A stretch of 64,000 nucleotides of DNA, taken from contig CACBMD010000005.1 in NCBI GenBank assembly GCA_902539895.1, positions 1-64,000 on the forward strand, read 5' to 3'. Under the pieces are notes generated by a model, which searched no databases, was not told the origin of the DNA, and saw only the letters and a program-made list of their open reading frames with translations. Position 1 is the first letter of the stretch, and each line of letters begins with the position of its first letter. The translations under genes were made by a program, and so were the position numbers. Source of the stretch: an uncultured SAR116 cluster alpha proteobacterium. GTDB taxonomy: Bacteria; Pseudomonadota; Alphaproteobacteria; Puniceispirillales; Marisalimonadaceae. Positions 49,901-58,906 of this stretch are shown piece after piece.

Positions 49901-50332
49901 TACAATTCCTGATGATCGAGACCCACTAGCGTTATCTGTAAAAATTAACTGTACATCTCTCGCTCTAACTTGTTTAGAATTAACTCTGTAAGTAGAACCT
50001 TTTTCTCGTTCAATTTTTCTTGAAATTTCAATTTCATCAAATTGATTAAAATTAGCAGGAGCTTTTTTTTCAGTATTATCTAATTTAATTGTAACTTCTG
50101 CGAAATTTCTTGCTGGACGTTCATTTGATCCAGAAAAAATAACATCATCCATACCTTCGCCACGCATTTGTCTTGCAGAGTTTTCACCCATCACCCATTT
50201 CATAGCTTCTACAATGTTTGATTTTCCACAGCCATTTGGACCTACTATGCCAGTAAGACCTTCATTAAGATCTATTTCTGTTGGCTCTAAAAAAGATTTA
50301 AACCCAGAAATTCTTATTGATTTGAATTTCAT
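46901..50332 (-). CDS. smc: Chromosome partition protein SMC
   Basis: 1143 residues, the chromosome-condensing ATPase. Walker A GPNGCGKS is at 31-38, then a long coiled coil, a hinge at about 500-640, a second coiled coil, and a C-terminal head with the signature LLSGGEQAL and Walker B ICILDEVDAALDD. Partners scpA/scpB are not in the window. Upstream on the same strand are the dsbA-like and DUF721 genes, the usual alphaproteobacterial order. Confidence 0.96.
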   Translation of the reverse strand: MKFKSIRISGFKSFLEPTEIDLNEGLTGIVGPNGCGKSNIVEAMKWVMGENSARQMRGEGMDDVIFSGSNERPARNFAEVTIKLDNTEKKAPANFNQFDEIEISRKIEREKGSTYRVNSKQVRARDVQLIFTDNASGSRSSGIVSQGRISQIIESSLEDRKIILEEAANIKGLHNRRHEAELKLNGATDNLSRLLDIENTYNEQLVELEKQGRKAARYRSVGDRLRKAEASLFLSLLNTAEQDFEELVKKFEKSQNNVKEAQIDLSKNTKSKLEIFNKLPELRTIETEKAATLQSLNISKIRLEEEEATSKITFNNVLNQITQIEIDIKREIEIKDDASKTISNLLLEKEKLLLDTKDFTTKKDDAAKRVNELKIISEDADAKLSSVNSEIFSIKSDKSDLEKRINNLKEKINNSVDQKSQFNITNYKNLLDEHNRKKINIEKLIKEKNNKLELVKKQLENEKSLNINLKEKKSKIDYDLNVMRADLNSLSSLLGYDEFKNNTLEATIDDIGNLQDAIGSVLGETILAPIKSDSSNERNISYWKDGVRAKFQEKLPKGVTPIISKIKKNSILDIALIGIGIVENEKTALRLQKELSFGQALTTLKGGLWRWDGYVQPLGVQNSYSERLQQITKLRNLQDELPSKEKEEVTIINKMNKNELELKNIFETTKELESKITLLINELNDTQLSISRFESKIDSNSILLKEHQNILDTSQKELIDLEKLSEKSINLPSLLADELKIRNEADQCRNELTEAMAAEQQIKNQENYQQRILIQINNQKNDWENRKEEAETRIKSLEVRLENLKEDKSRLQKLPDKFMGKTNELNIKIEIAEKNRNLATDKLVQTETLLNEAEKLEKLSEQNLASFREDMIKVEASLNLAKRQIENIEDRVHEKLRVKTNQLKEIVNLSDNEELNTSIETLEKTVQRLLNERESIGAVNLRAEEEMNEMRQKIESMSKERVDLELAIEKLQSGIFELNKEGRQRLTNSFELVNKNFKNLFKKLFGGGDAELKLVGNDDPLKAGLEILASPPGKKMQLLSLLSGGEQALTAISLIFSVFLCNPAPICILDEVDAALDDSNVSKFCNLLDKIVDETETYFLVVTHHRLTMAKMNRLFGVTMEQKGISRLVSVDLEQANKIKDIA

Positions 50333-50350
50333 ATGTTTTCCAATTTTACC

Positions 50351-50977
50351 TTAAGACTTTTTTGCGTTAATTGACTTCAAAAGCTCTTTTTCAAAGTCTT
50401 TGAAAGATAGAGCTCCAGAAATTTTATATTTCTCATTTACAATGAAAGTTGGAGTGGAGTTTATATCAAAGTTTTTAGACTCTTCCTCCATTTTTGTAAC
50501 AATTTCCTGCATAAGAGGAATGTTTTGAGAAATTTCATTAAATTTTTTTGATGATATGCCAAATAATTTTGCGATTGATTGTAATTCATTCAAAGGATTT
50601 TTTGAATATGCCCATTGTTTCTGCTTTTTTAATAAAATGCTAACAGCTTCTATATATCCATCCTCTGTTGGTATTGATCTAGCTAATGTAGCTGCTATAA
50701 CGGCAAGTCTGTCAAGAGGGTAATCAATAAATTCTAATTGAACTTTGCCCGTATCAATGTATTTTTTTTTGAGTTGAGGTAATGTTTTTATATGAAAGTT
50801 AGAACAGTGACCACAGGTTAATGAAAAGAATTCTTTTATTTTAATAGGTGCATTATTAGAACCCAAAAATTGTTTTCGCATCAACTCGTTTAATGAGGTT
50901 TGATTTGAAAAACTTTTTTTTGAAAATAAGAAAAAAGTACCAATACCAAGCAAAAATTTTCTTCTATTTAAAAACAT
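50351..50977 (-). CDS. DsbA-like thiol:disulfide oxidoreductase
   Basis: About 208 residues with an N-terminal signal peptide that resembles a Tat signal (NRRKFLLGIG, Arg pair followed by a hydrophobic run). The thioredoxin-fold redox site is CGHC (SLTCGHCSNFH near residue 55), and STPTFIV with the cis-Pro lies near 175. The ATG is chosen because GGGGAA lies six bases before it; an upstream TTG is rejected. It probably acts in the periplasm and may pair with the ScsB-like reductase. Confidence 0.85.
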   Translation of the reverse strand: MFLNRRKFLLGIGTFFLFSKKSFSNQTSLNELMRKQFLGSNNAPIKIKEFFSLTCGHCSNFHIKTLPQLKKKYIDTGKVQLEFIDYPLDRLAVIAATLARSIPTEDGYIEAVSILLKKQKQWAYSKNPLNELQSIAKLFGISSKKFNEISQNIPLMQEIVTKMEEESKNFDINSTPTFIVNEKYKISGALSFKDFEKELLKSINAKKS

Positions 50978-51075
50978 ATTTTTCCCCAAATTTTTTTACT
51001 CATTTAAAATTTCAAATAATAATAATCTTATATACTAAGATTAATGTACAAAGAACAAGATTTTATAAAATGCAA

Positions 51076-51513
51076 CTATTTTTTTCTAGAAATCTCAAAT
51101 TCTTGCATTGCTAATTTCAGTTCGCTGTCTGGAAGTATATTAGACTCCAAATTTTCTAGAGTATTTTCCAAAGTACGTTTAATAGGTTCTTTTTTAATTT
51201 CAAAGTTGTTCTGAATGTCAGCTTGAATAATTTTTATTTTTGATATTGCTTTAAACCCGAATCGAGCATTAATTTGATCCAATAGAAGTGGAATTGCGTA
51301 TTGAACTTCAAGTCCGAAACCATTTTGGACTTTGATTGTTATTTGGCCATCGATATTTTTTTTTTTACCAAATTTTATTTTATGTGGAATTGTTATATCT
51401 GCATATTGACCTGCAATATGTGCCCAATTGAAAAATATATGATTTTGAATAGATCCTAATCTACTCAGATTTTTCTCAACAATGTTTTCTGTGATTTTTA
51501 ATAAAGACTTCAT
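51076..51513 (-). CDS. DUF721 protein (DciA-like)
   Basis: 145 residues of the DUF721 family. The N-terminus has NIVEKNLSRLG and the middle VQNGFGLEVQYAIPLLLDQINARFGF. DciA proteins of this family load the replicative helicase in many bacteria that lack DnaC; whether this one does is inference. It sits between dsbA-like/smc and divergent mutY, a conserved alphaproteobacterial order. Confidence 0.75.
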   Translation of the reverse strand: MKSLLKITENIVEKNLSRLGSIQNHIFFNWAHIAGQYADITIPHKIKFGKKKNIDGQITIKVQNGFGLEVQYAIPLLLDQINARFGFKAISKIKIIQADIQNNFEIKKEPIKRTLENTLENLESNILPDSELKLAMQEFEISRKK

Positions 51514-51569
51514 ATGTTAACAATTATTTTAAATTAAATTTTTTTGATTTTATTATATAATAAAATTCT

Positions 51570-52685
51570 ATGACACAGTTAAAAAAAAATAACTACAATA
51601 CTTTTTCTAATTCATTGTTATCTTGGTATGACTTTAATAGAAGAATTTTACCCTGGAGAGCGCCACAAGGTAAGATTTCAAATCCTTATTTTGTTTATTT
51701 ATCAGAAATTATGTTGCAACAAACTGTAGTAAAAACAGTAATACCATATTTTTTAAAGTTTGTTAGAAAATGGCCTGATATTAATGCCCTTGCAAAAGCA
51801 GAATTACATGAGATTAATTCATACTGGGCAGGACTTGGCTATTATAGTAGAGCTAGAAATTTGCACGAAACAGCAAAAATAATTTCTAATAAATATGATG
51901 GATTTTTTCCTAAAGATAAAAATTCTTTAATGGCCCTTCCTGGAATAGGCGAATATACATCATCAGCCATTATGGCTATAGCATTTGATAGAAAATCAAA
52001 TGTTATAGATGGAAATGTTGAAAGAGTTTTTTCAAGATTTTATGCGGTTGAAAAACCCATAAAGGAATCAAAGATTTTTATCAAAAACATTGCTGAGAAA
52101 CACCTTCCTGATAGCAGGCATGGAGATTATGCACAAGCCTTAATGGATTTAGGTTCATTAATTTGCATTCCTAAGTCACCAAGATGTAAAATGTGTCCTT
52201 TATTAGCTATTTGTGACGTCGGTGGCACAACTAGTGCTAAGCAATATCCAATAAAACTTCCAAAAAAAGAAAAAGAAGAGCGGTATGGATTATTCTTCTA
52301 TTTACAGAATAAAGATGGTGCTGTTTTGTTTGAAACCAATAAGAGCAGTGGACTTTTAGCCAACATGGATGTGTTGCCCTCGATAGGCTGGTATGAAGAA
52401 AGTAATAGATTTAAAAAATCTCCAAAATTTAATAAAAAAAAACCTAATTTTTTAGGTATGAAATGGAAAATATTAGACCATAATTTAAATCACATTTTCA
52501 GTCATTTCAAACTTAATTGCTCTGTGGCAATTGCTACAATAAATGACGAAAATGCATTGATTAATGACTTAAGCAAAAGCTCTTACAGATTTGTACAAAA
52601 AACAAATATAAATGATTTAGCTCTCCCAAGTTTAATTAAAAAAATTTTGAATGCTTTAAAAAATAATGAGATTCTTGATTTTTAA
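51570..52685 (+). CDS. mutY: Adenine DNA glycosylase MutY
   Basis: Removes adenine mispaired with 8-oxoguanine. 371 residues. Helix-hairpin-helix LPGIGEYTSSAI near residue 125, catalytic Asp in VIDGNVERV near 145, and the iron-sulfur cluster ligands C-x6-C-x2-C-x5-C near 200-216. The EIMLQQT motif is also present. The C-terminal NUDIX-like domain is degenerate but visible. Overlaps the convergent purH stop by 4 bp. Confidence 0.96.
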   Translation: MTQLKKNNYNTFSNSLLSWYDFNRRILPWRAPQGKISNPYFVYLSEIMLQQTVVKTVIPYFLKFVRKWPDINALAKAELHEINSYWAGLGYYSRARNLHETAKIISNKYDGFFPKDKNSLMALPGIGEYTSSAIMAIAFDRKSNVIDGNVERVFSRFYAVEKPIKESKIFIKNIAEKHLPDSRHGDYAQALMDLGSLICIPKSPRCKMCPLLAICDVGGTTSAKQYPIKLPKKEKEERYGLFFYLQNKDGAVLFETNKSSGLLANMDVLPSIGWYEESNRFKKSPKFNKKKPNFLGMKWKILDHNLNHIFSHFKLNCSVAIATINDENALINDLSKSSYRFVQKTNINDLALPSLIKKILNALKNNEILDF

Positions 52686-54289
52686 TGCCTAAAATGTCTA
52701 ATTGATGTAAAAATCATCGCAATATTTCTTTCATCAGCTGCTTCAATCACCTCTTCATCACGAATGGATCCACCTGGCTGAATAACAGCTGTTACACCTG
52801 CGTTTGCTGCAGCAATCAACCCATCAGCAAACGGAAAAAAAGCATCACTAGCTACAACGGATTTATAAGCCATTGACGTTTCCAATTTAGCAAAATTAGA
52901 CGCCTTTTTTGCTTTTTCGTGAGCTATTGAAGTGGAATCAATTCTACTCATTTGACCTGCTCCAATACCTACAGTTTGTAAATTTTTTGCATAAATAATA
53001 GCATTTGATTTTGTATGTTTTGCAACTTTCCATGCAAACAACAAATCATCAATTTCTTTATTTGTTGGTTTCCTTTTTGTTACTATTTTAATGTTGTTAC
53101 CGTTTAAAACTTTATAGTCACGCGATTGCACTAACATTCCACCAGAAATAGATTTAAATAATAAACCTGTATCTTCTGGTGATGCTAGTGAGCCAGTTGT
53201 CAATATTCTAACATTAGGCTTGTCAGCGAAAATTTCTAAAGCTTCTCTGTCAACACTTGGAGCAATAATGACTTCTAAAAAAAGTGACTTCATTTTGAGA
53301 GCTAAATCTTTTGTTAATTCTCTATTTATAGATACTATGCCACCAAAAGCACTTACAGGGTCAGTTTGAAGTGCCTTTTCCCAAGCAGAAATAAGATCAT
53401 CGTTTTCTGCTACTCCGCATGGATTGGCATGCTTAATTATGGCAACAGCAGGTTTTTTGAATTCACAGATTAGCTCAAATGCAGCGTCCGCGTCATTTAC
53501 ATTATTATAAGAAAGTTCTTTACCTTGAAGTTTTTTACTGTTTGTAATTCCTTTTCTTTTATCAGATGTTTTATAAAGTGCTGCTTTTTGATGTGGGTTT
53601 TCACCGTATCGCATTTCATATGACTTATTTAAATTAATTGACAAATTTTCAGGAAAAGTTGATGAGACAATCTCTTTATCTTCTAACCAATCTGAAATGG
53701 CGTTATCGTATTCGTTAGTTAATCTAAATGCCTTTGCGGCAAGATATTTTCTGTATGAGTACTTAATTTTTCCATTGTTATCAATTTGTGAAATAAATTC
53801 TGGATAGTCATTGGGATCTGTAACAACTGTTACAAATTCATGATTTTTTGCTCCAGCTCTAATCATTGCTGGTCCGCCAATATCAATATTTTCTATTATA
53901 TCTCTGTTTTTAGATGTTTTTTGTAACGTTTCTCTAAATTTGTATAAATTAATAATCAAGAGATTTATTTCGTAAATATCATGTTTCTGAATTTGTTCTA
54001 AGTGTGAAGGATCGTCTCTTCTAAAAAGAATCCCACCATGTATTATAGGATTTAAGGTTTTAACTCTTCCATCTAAAATTTCAGGAAAGTTTGTTTGATC
54101 TGATACTTCTTTTACAGGAATAGAATTTTGTTTTAAATATTTAGCAGTTCCTCCTGTAGAGAGAATTTCTATTTTATTTTTTACCAAAACTTTAGCTATT
54201 TTTTCAAGATCACGTTTATTTGTTACTGAAATTAGAGCTCTTTTGATTTTGATATCTTTTGTAAAAAAAATTTCTTTATTATTATTCAT
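52682..54289 (-). CDS. purH: Bifunctional AICAR transformylase/IMP cyclohydrolase
   Basis: Last two steps of purine synthesis. 535 residues. The N-terminal cyclohydrolase half has STGGTAKYL and ILDGRVKTLNP; the C-terminal transformylase half has AIIKHANPCGVA and FGGIVSINRE, and ends IRHFRH. Last gene of the rsmB-heparinase-purH run. Confidence 0.96.
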   Translation of the reverse strand: MNNNKEIFFTKDIKIKRALISVTNKRDLEKIAKVLVKNKIEILSTGGTAKYLKQNSIPVKEVSDQTNFPEILDGRVKTLNPIIHGGILFRRDDPSHLEQIQKHDIYEINLLIINLYKFRETLQKTSKNRDIIENIDIGGPAMIRAGAKNHEFVTVVTDPNDYPEFISQIDNNGKIKYSYRKYLAAKAFRLTNEYDNAISDWLEDKEIVSSTFPENLSINLNKSYEMRYGENPHQKAALYKTSDKRKGITNSKKLQGKELSYNNVNDADAAFELICEFKKPAVAIIKHANPCGVAENDDLISAWEKALQTDPVSAFGGIVSINRELTKDLALKMKSLFLEVIIAPSVDREALEIFADKPNVRILTTGSLASPEDTGLLFKSISGGMLVQSRDYKVLNGNNIKIVTKRKPTNKEIDDLLFAWKVAKHTKSNAIIYAKNLQTVGIGAGQMSRIDSTSIAHEKAKKASNFAKLETSMAYKSVVASDAFFPFADGLIAAANAGVTAVIQPGGSIRDEEVIEAADERNIAMIFTSIRHFRH

Positions 54290-54358
54290 GTATAAACTTT
54301 TTAAATTTGTTGAATGACTTTCAAATAATTTCTTTTCATGAAATAAGTCAACTAAAAA

Positions 54359-55903
54359 TTATTTTTGAAGTTCAAATGCCCAATTACAAGAAATACTTTT
54401 GTAAGCTCTTATTTTTTCTAAGTTTAAAATAATACTGAGCTCTTTACATGGCTTTGGGCCATTAGGAGTAAACATTACTGAATTTTCTATGTTTATATTT
54501 TTATTGTTAGAGCTCATTTTCCAGACATAACCCTTTTGATGATTTAATAGTATTGAACCACTTCTTGTTTTTATGAGTTCAATCCCTGGATATAAATGAA
54601 AACGAATATATGCGTTTTTGGGAATTGAACCAATATTGCCAATATTTAAAATTTCATCTCTTCCTCTAATTTCATTTTTTTTATTAGAAAGGTATATTTG
54701 TCTTTTGTGGTGAACGCCAAAAATTGTTTCGTACCCTGAATGAGTTACATCTAATAAATTACCATCTTTAGTTTTTCCAAATTGGATATTTGATATTCTT
54801 GTAATTCTTCTCCCACTGAGATCTATATTATTTCTATCATCTATATTCAGGCTAGAATGAGCCGCTGTAGAAGAAAGAGAATTTTTCATATTTTTATATT
54901 TTGAGTTATTAATTTCTCCAAGGTTGGAAATTATCTTTTCTTTTTTATAAAAAAATTCAAAACCAAATAGGCTAGCTTTTTTATTATGAATTGTTTTTTT
55001 ATTTAGTCCTATATCCACAAATAAAACAGAATTCATATTTGACAACCTACAAAACCCAGTTTCTTCAGCAAGGCTAAAAATCCTATTTTTATATCCAATT
55101 CTATTTAAAGTTTGCTTTATAATTTCTTTTCGTATTAAGGAACCACCATGAAACCATGAAAAATATTCATCAGGCATTTGAAAACTTCTACAAAATTCTC
55201 CCATTTTTATTGTTTTTTGATGCAACCCATCAGCATCTACATTTTTTAAAATCGCAATTATAGATCTTATCTCAATTAAATGTCTCAATAAATTTAATTG
55301 CTTAACAGGACTTCTGCTTATGTGCCCACCATCAGTATTAGTCAAGATTTCGAGATTTTCATTAATAACAGTTAACAATTGATTAATATTATCTATCGTT
55401 TCGTATAAAATAGACTTAGATACTAAAATCCCTTTAATAATAATTATCTTTTCAAGGTTGTCGTTTGATAGATCGAGTTTTAATTCAAGAAATTTAGATT
55501 GTAAGGCAATAGAATTTAAAATTTTTTTTTGAAAATCTAATCCACCACTCTCTGCAAACCAAGAATAATTAAAGCTCCAACATGAAATTCTTTCTGCCAT
55601 TATTACAGAATTATACTCATGAGATCGGAGGTTATAATCTTCGTTGATCCAGTTTTCCACTAATGATCGTGCAGTCGACCTTGCTTTTATGCTTCCTTCT
55701 GATTTTAAATCTCTTATGAAATTGAATTTATTAAAATCCTGAATAGTTTTTGTATTAACTGGGTTACTTAATATTCTTTTTCCACTTTTAGTTGAGCCTT
55801 GCCAGTTATCAGTCAGTCTTCTTACTGGTGTTTTAGGAATTGTCACTTTAAGTTTTTGTTTAAGAAAATAATTATTTGTAATTATATCTATTAAATTAAG
55901 CAT
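54359..55903 (-). CDS. Heparinase II/III-family protein
   Basis: 514 residues. An alpha-helical N-terminal region (with WSFNYSWFAESGG) is followed by a beta-rich C-terminal part containing SSTAAHSSLNIDDRN, the place where the family keeps a catalytic Tyr/His pair. No signal peptide is clear. Such genes are found between rsmB and purH across alphaproteobacteria, so the gene is old in this lineage rather than a recently gained polysaccharide degrader. Its real substrate is unknown. Confidence 0.82.
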   Translation of the reverse strand: MLNLIDIITNNYFLKQKLKVTIPKTPVRRLTDNWQGSTKSGKRILSNPVNTKTIQDFNKFNFIRDLKSEGSIKARSTARSLVENWINEDYNLRSHEYNSVIMAERISCWSFNYSWFAESGGLDFQKKILNSIALQSKFLELKLDLSNDNLEKIIIIKGILVSKSILYETIDNINQLLTVINENLEILTNTDGGHISRSPVKQLNLLRHLIEIRSIIAILKNVDADGLHQKTIKMGEFCRSFQMPDEYFSWFHGGSLIRKEIIKQTLNRIGYKNRIFSLAEETGFCRLSNMNSVLFVDIGLNKKTIHNKKASLFGFEFFYKKEKIISNLGEINNSKYKNMKNSLSSTAAHSSLNIDDRNNIDLSGRRITRISNIQFGKTKDGNLLDVTHSGYETIFGVHHKRQIYLSNKKNEIRGRDEILNIGNIGSIPKNAYIRFHLYPGIELIKTRSGSILLNHQKGYVWKMSSNNKNINIENSVMFTPNGPKPCKELSIILNLEKIRAYKSISCNWAFELQK

Positions 55904-55907
55904 TAAA

Positions 55908-57284
55908 TTATTTTTCCTTTTTCAATAATGCTATAAAAAATCCGTCAGATCCATTACTAACATTTTCAAAATTAAAATTAAAATGATTAGGTAGAATTCT
56001 AATAAATCCTTCTTTTGTAATACTATCACTTATTTTAGGAAAATCTTCAGAGTTAAAACTTACTATTGAAAATTGTTTATGACTTTTTAAAAAATCTTCT
56101 ATTCTTCTTTCTCCTTCGATTTTTTGAAGAGAGCAAGTCACGTACATGATAAGGCCATTTTTCTTTAGGATTTTTGCTGAATTATTTAATATTTTATTTT
56201 GTATTGATACAAAGTTATCTAAGTTATTTGGAGCATTTCTTATAAAAATATCGGGATTTTTTCTAATTGTACCAGTTCCTGAACATGGTGCATCTATTAA
56301 AATAACATCAGCCTTATATTCTGGATTAAAGTCTTCTGCATTCACATTAATTAAATTTGGATTAAAATTAAGTCGAGCCATGTTTTTTTCAAAAATTCTG
56401 GATCTATTCTTATTTTTTTCAATACACTCTAAGTCCAAATCATTATCCAACAGTTGTGCAGTTTTACCTCCAGGAGCGCAACACATATCAATTATTTTAA
56501 GAGATTGTATTGATTTTAAAAAATTTGTTTTTATTTTTGTTAATAATATAGTGCAAGGTATTTGAGATGCTGCGTCCTGTATCCACCATATACCATCTTT
56601 AAATCTAGGTAGATCTTCCACATTCCCATTAAATGGGCACCTTAGGACATTAGGAAATATCTCTACGCCATTTAACTCTGATTTAATTATTTCTTTTTCT
56701 TTTTTAGTTATTTTTGTTGATATAACAATATCAAGTGGAGGAGGATCCATTGCTAATTTAACAATCTCGTTAACATTTTTTTTCCCGTATAAGGATTTCC
56801 AACTATTAAAAAGCCATTCTGGTAAGTTAGAAGCTTCATTTGAAATAATATGAGAAAATTCTATTTTATTTTGACTAATTTTTCTAAGAATTGCATTTAC
56901 TAGCCTAGATTGCTTCTCACTAATGAATAATTTTGCTTGGTACACGGCTTCATTTATGACTGCATAAGGTGCTATTTTTAGCCAAATTAGTTGAACAGTT
57001 GCAATCAACAAAATACTATTCAAGTATCTGTTCCTTGGATCAATACCTTGCTTTGCGTATTTAGTATAAATTCTTTGTGCTTGTTTATGTCTCCTCATAG
57101 ATGAATTAATCAGAAGATATACAAAGGATTTGTCCCTTTTATCTAATTTATTAAAATCAAAGGAGTTATCTATTGTTTTTTCAAAATTTTTGTTTTTATA
57201 AAAAATTAAAATCCAAATTTCCAAAGCAATTAACCTCGTGTTTTTTGCTATCTTTTGAAATTTAAGTGATTTTTGTTCAATCAA
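55908..57284 (-). CDS. rsmB: 16S rRNA (cytosine(967)-C(5))-methyltransferase RsmB
   Basis: Modifies C967 of 16S rRNA. The 458-residue protein has an N-terminal NusB-like RNA-binding domain and a C-terminal SAM methyltransferase domain with CCAPGGKTAQLL near residue 268, DAPCSGTGTIRKNPD near 333 (catalytic Cys) and CSLQKIEGE with the second Cys. First gene of the run, divergent from sdhAF4. Confidence 0.92.
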   Translation of the reverse strand: MIEQKSLKFQKIAKNTRLIALEIWILIFYKNKNFEKTIDNSFDFNKLDKRDKSFVYLLINSSMRRHKQAQRIYTKYAKQGIDPRNRYLNSILLIATVQLIWLKIAPYAVINEAVYQAKLFISEKQSRLVNAILRKISQNKIEFSHIISNEASNLPEWLFNSWKSLYGKKNVNEIVKLAMDPPPLDIVISTKITKKEKEIIKSELNGVEIFPNVLRCPFNGNVEDLPRFKDGIWWIQDAASQIPCTILLTKIKTNFLKSIQSLKIIDMCCAPGGKTAQLLDNDLDLECIEKNKNRSRIFEKNMARLNFNPNLINVNAEDFNPEYKADVILIDAPCSGTGTIRKNPDIFIRNAPNNLDNFVSIQNKILNNSAKILKKNGLIMYVTCSLQKIEGERRIEDFLKSHKQFSIVSFNSEDFPKISDSITKEGFIRILPNHFNFNFENVSNGSDGFFIALLKKEK

Positions 57285-57363
57285 AACTACTACCTTGTAT
57301 TTATAACAAAAATTAATATTATACTGTGATTTGCTAAATGAGATTTATAGAAAGTAAATTATT

Positions 57364-57528
57364 ATGATTAATAAAACTACAAAATTAAACGAAGAAAAAG
57401 AACAAAATAATACTAAAGATAAATTAAATGAAAATGTAAATATTCCAAAAGAGCAGGGTGGCCCAAAGGGCCCAGAACCTACAAGATACGGAGATTGGGA
57501 AAAAGCCGGCAGGTGCTCGGATTTTTAA
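57364..57528 (+). CDS. Succinate dehydrogenase assembly factor 4-like (DUF1674)
   Basis: A 54-residue protein. Its C-terminal GGPKGPEPTRYGDWEKAGRCSDF (read as GPEPTRYGDWEKAGRC at its core) is the DUF1674/SdhAF4 signature; the N-terminus is Lys/Glu/Asn-rich. In mitochondria the relative helps FAD-loaded SDHA join the complex. It reads in one frame, distinct from the downstream DUF1491 frame, and starts 16 bp before it ends up-front of that gene. Confidence 0.85.
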   Translation: MINKTTKLNEEKEQNNTKDKLNENVNIPKEQGGPKGPEPTRYGDWEKAGRCSDF

Positions 57529-57544
57529 TATTCAAATAAAGAAT

Positions 57545-57892
57545 ATGAATGAATTAAAAGCAGAAACAATAATTAATGCAGGCATTAGAATTGCAGAGAA
57601 AAATTTAACAAGTGCTTATATCGTTAAAAGAGGAGATGAGCAGGCTGGTGCTATATTTGTTAAAATTGACACTCTAGACGGTTTTGCCAAACTTTTTTCA
57701 CGAAATATCAAATATGATTTAAATAATGATAAAGAAATTATTGAGTTTATAGATTTATATCCTCTAAAAAAAATAACTTCTCAAGATATTGATAAGAGAA
57801 TTTCTAAAGAAATAGAAATAGATAGAGATTGTTGGGTCGTAGAAATTGAGGATAAAAAAGGTTTTAATGCATTTGAAAATTTAGATTGTTAA
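57545..57892 (+). CDS. DUF1491-family protein
   Basis: About 115 residues with LKAETIINAGIRIAEKN and YIVKRGDEQAGAIFVKID, matching the alphaproteobacterial DUF1491 family. The ATG here is chosen: a longer frame starts at 57458 but would overlap the DUF1674 gene in another frame. Function unknown. It follows the sdhAF4-like gene by 16 bp and overlaps the convergent PanE-like gene by 12 bp. Confidence 0.78.
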   Translation: MNELKAETIINAGIRIAEKNLTSAYIVKRGDEQAGAIFVKIDTLDGFAKLFSRNIKYDLNNDKEIIEFIDLYPLKKITSQDIDKRISKEIEIDRDCWVVEIEDKKGFNAFENLDC

Positions 57893-58894
57893 TTTTTCTA
57901 TAAGATCGTTTCTTTTATACAAACCTAAATAATTTGCCTTTAGTTTTAAAATACTGTTTATGTGCTTTAACATGGGTGTGGCAATATTGAGTTTATTTCC
58001 TATTTCTATTATTGCACTCATTATAGGATCTATTTCAAGAGGCCTTTTCATTTCAATATCTTGTCTAGTTGATGGTTTATGTCCAATTATTGAAGAAGCT
58101 CCATCAATTCTTTTGTCAATTGAAACGCCAAAATTAACACCAACTGCCTCTCCAACCTTTTGACACTCTAGCATCATTTGTTTGATTAAGTTTCTTGAAC
58201 TTGGATCGTTTCCAATTATATCCAAGCTAGCTCCTGTAATTGCGCTTATAGGATTAAATGAACAATTCCCCCATAATTTAATCCAAATTTCATCTCTTAG
58301 ATTTTTCTTTTGTGGAGCTTTTAGTCCACCTTTAATAAAAAGATCAGATAATATTTTTAATCTATCTGTATTTATGCCACTAGGTTCTCCAAGGCTAAAT
58401 CTATTTCCCTCTATATGTTTTATAACACCTGGCTTTTCTATTTCGCAAGCTGGATAAACAACGCAACCTAGTGCTCGTTCTGGATTTATATTTTTCCAGA
58501 TAATACCGTCAGGATCAACAGAATTTATATGAGTGTTTTCTAAAATTGTATTTGAGTTTGCTTTGTAAAAATACCACCAAGGTATTCCATTAACTGCTGA
58601 TAAAATAGATGTATTTTTATTTAAAAGTGGTTTTAAATTTTCAACAATACCAGCTATAGCATGCGCTTTAACACCAATTATTATATAATCTTGAGTTTCT
58701 AACTCTTTTGGATTTTCTGTTACTTTCAAATTAAAAGTATCTGAACTATTTCCAGTGATTAAGGTTAACCCATTTTTTTCTATAGCTTCTTTATGGGGTC
58801 CCCTAGCAATCAATGAAACATTAGCTCCAGCTTTACTTAAGCTGCATCCAATATATCCTCCAATAGCTCCTGCACCAAATACACAAATATTCAT
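57881..58894 (-). CDS. 2-dehydropantoate 2-reductase-like (PanE/ApbA family)
   Basis: 337 residues. The N-terminal Rossmann motif GAGAIGGYIG is at 7-16, followed by IIGVKAHA and the conserved Lys region (LRDEIWIKLWGNCSFN near 203). True PanE makes pantoate for CoA synthesis, but the family is broad. The neighbour is an acyl-CoA synthetase, so a catabolic hydroxyacid or ketoacid role is also possible. The start lies 12 bp from the synthetase stop. Confidence 0.82.
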   Translation of the reverse strand: MNICVFGAGAIGGYIGCSLSKAGANVSLIARGPHKEAIEKNGLTLITGNSSDTFNLKVTENPKELETQDYIIIGVKAHAIAGIVENLKPLLNKNTSILSAVNGIPWWYFYKANSNTILENTHINSVDPDGIIWKNINPERALGCVVYPACEIEKPGVIKHIEGNRFSLGEPSGINTDRLKILSDLFIKGGLKAPQKKNLRDEIWIKLWGNCSFNPISAITGASLDIIGNDPSSRNLIKQMMLECQKVGEAVGVNFGVSIDKRIDGASSIIGHKPSTRQDIEMKRPLEIDPIMSAIIEIGNKLNIATPMLKHINSILKLKANYLGLYKRNDLIEKLTI

Positions 58895-58906
58895 TTCAAA
58901 ATTTCT

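Noticed and set aside
57458-57544. N-terminal extension of the DUF1491 frame
   Set aside because: It overlaps the DUF1674 gene in another frame and does not match the DUF1491 N-terminus, which starts at LKAE.
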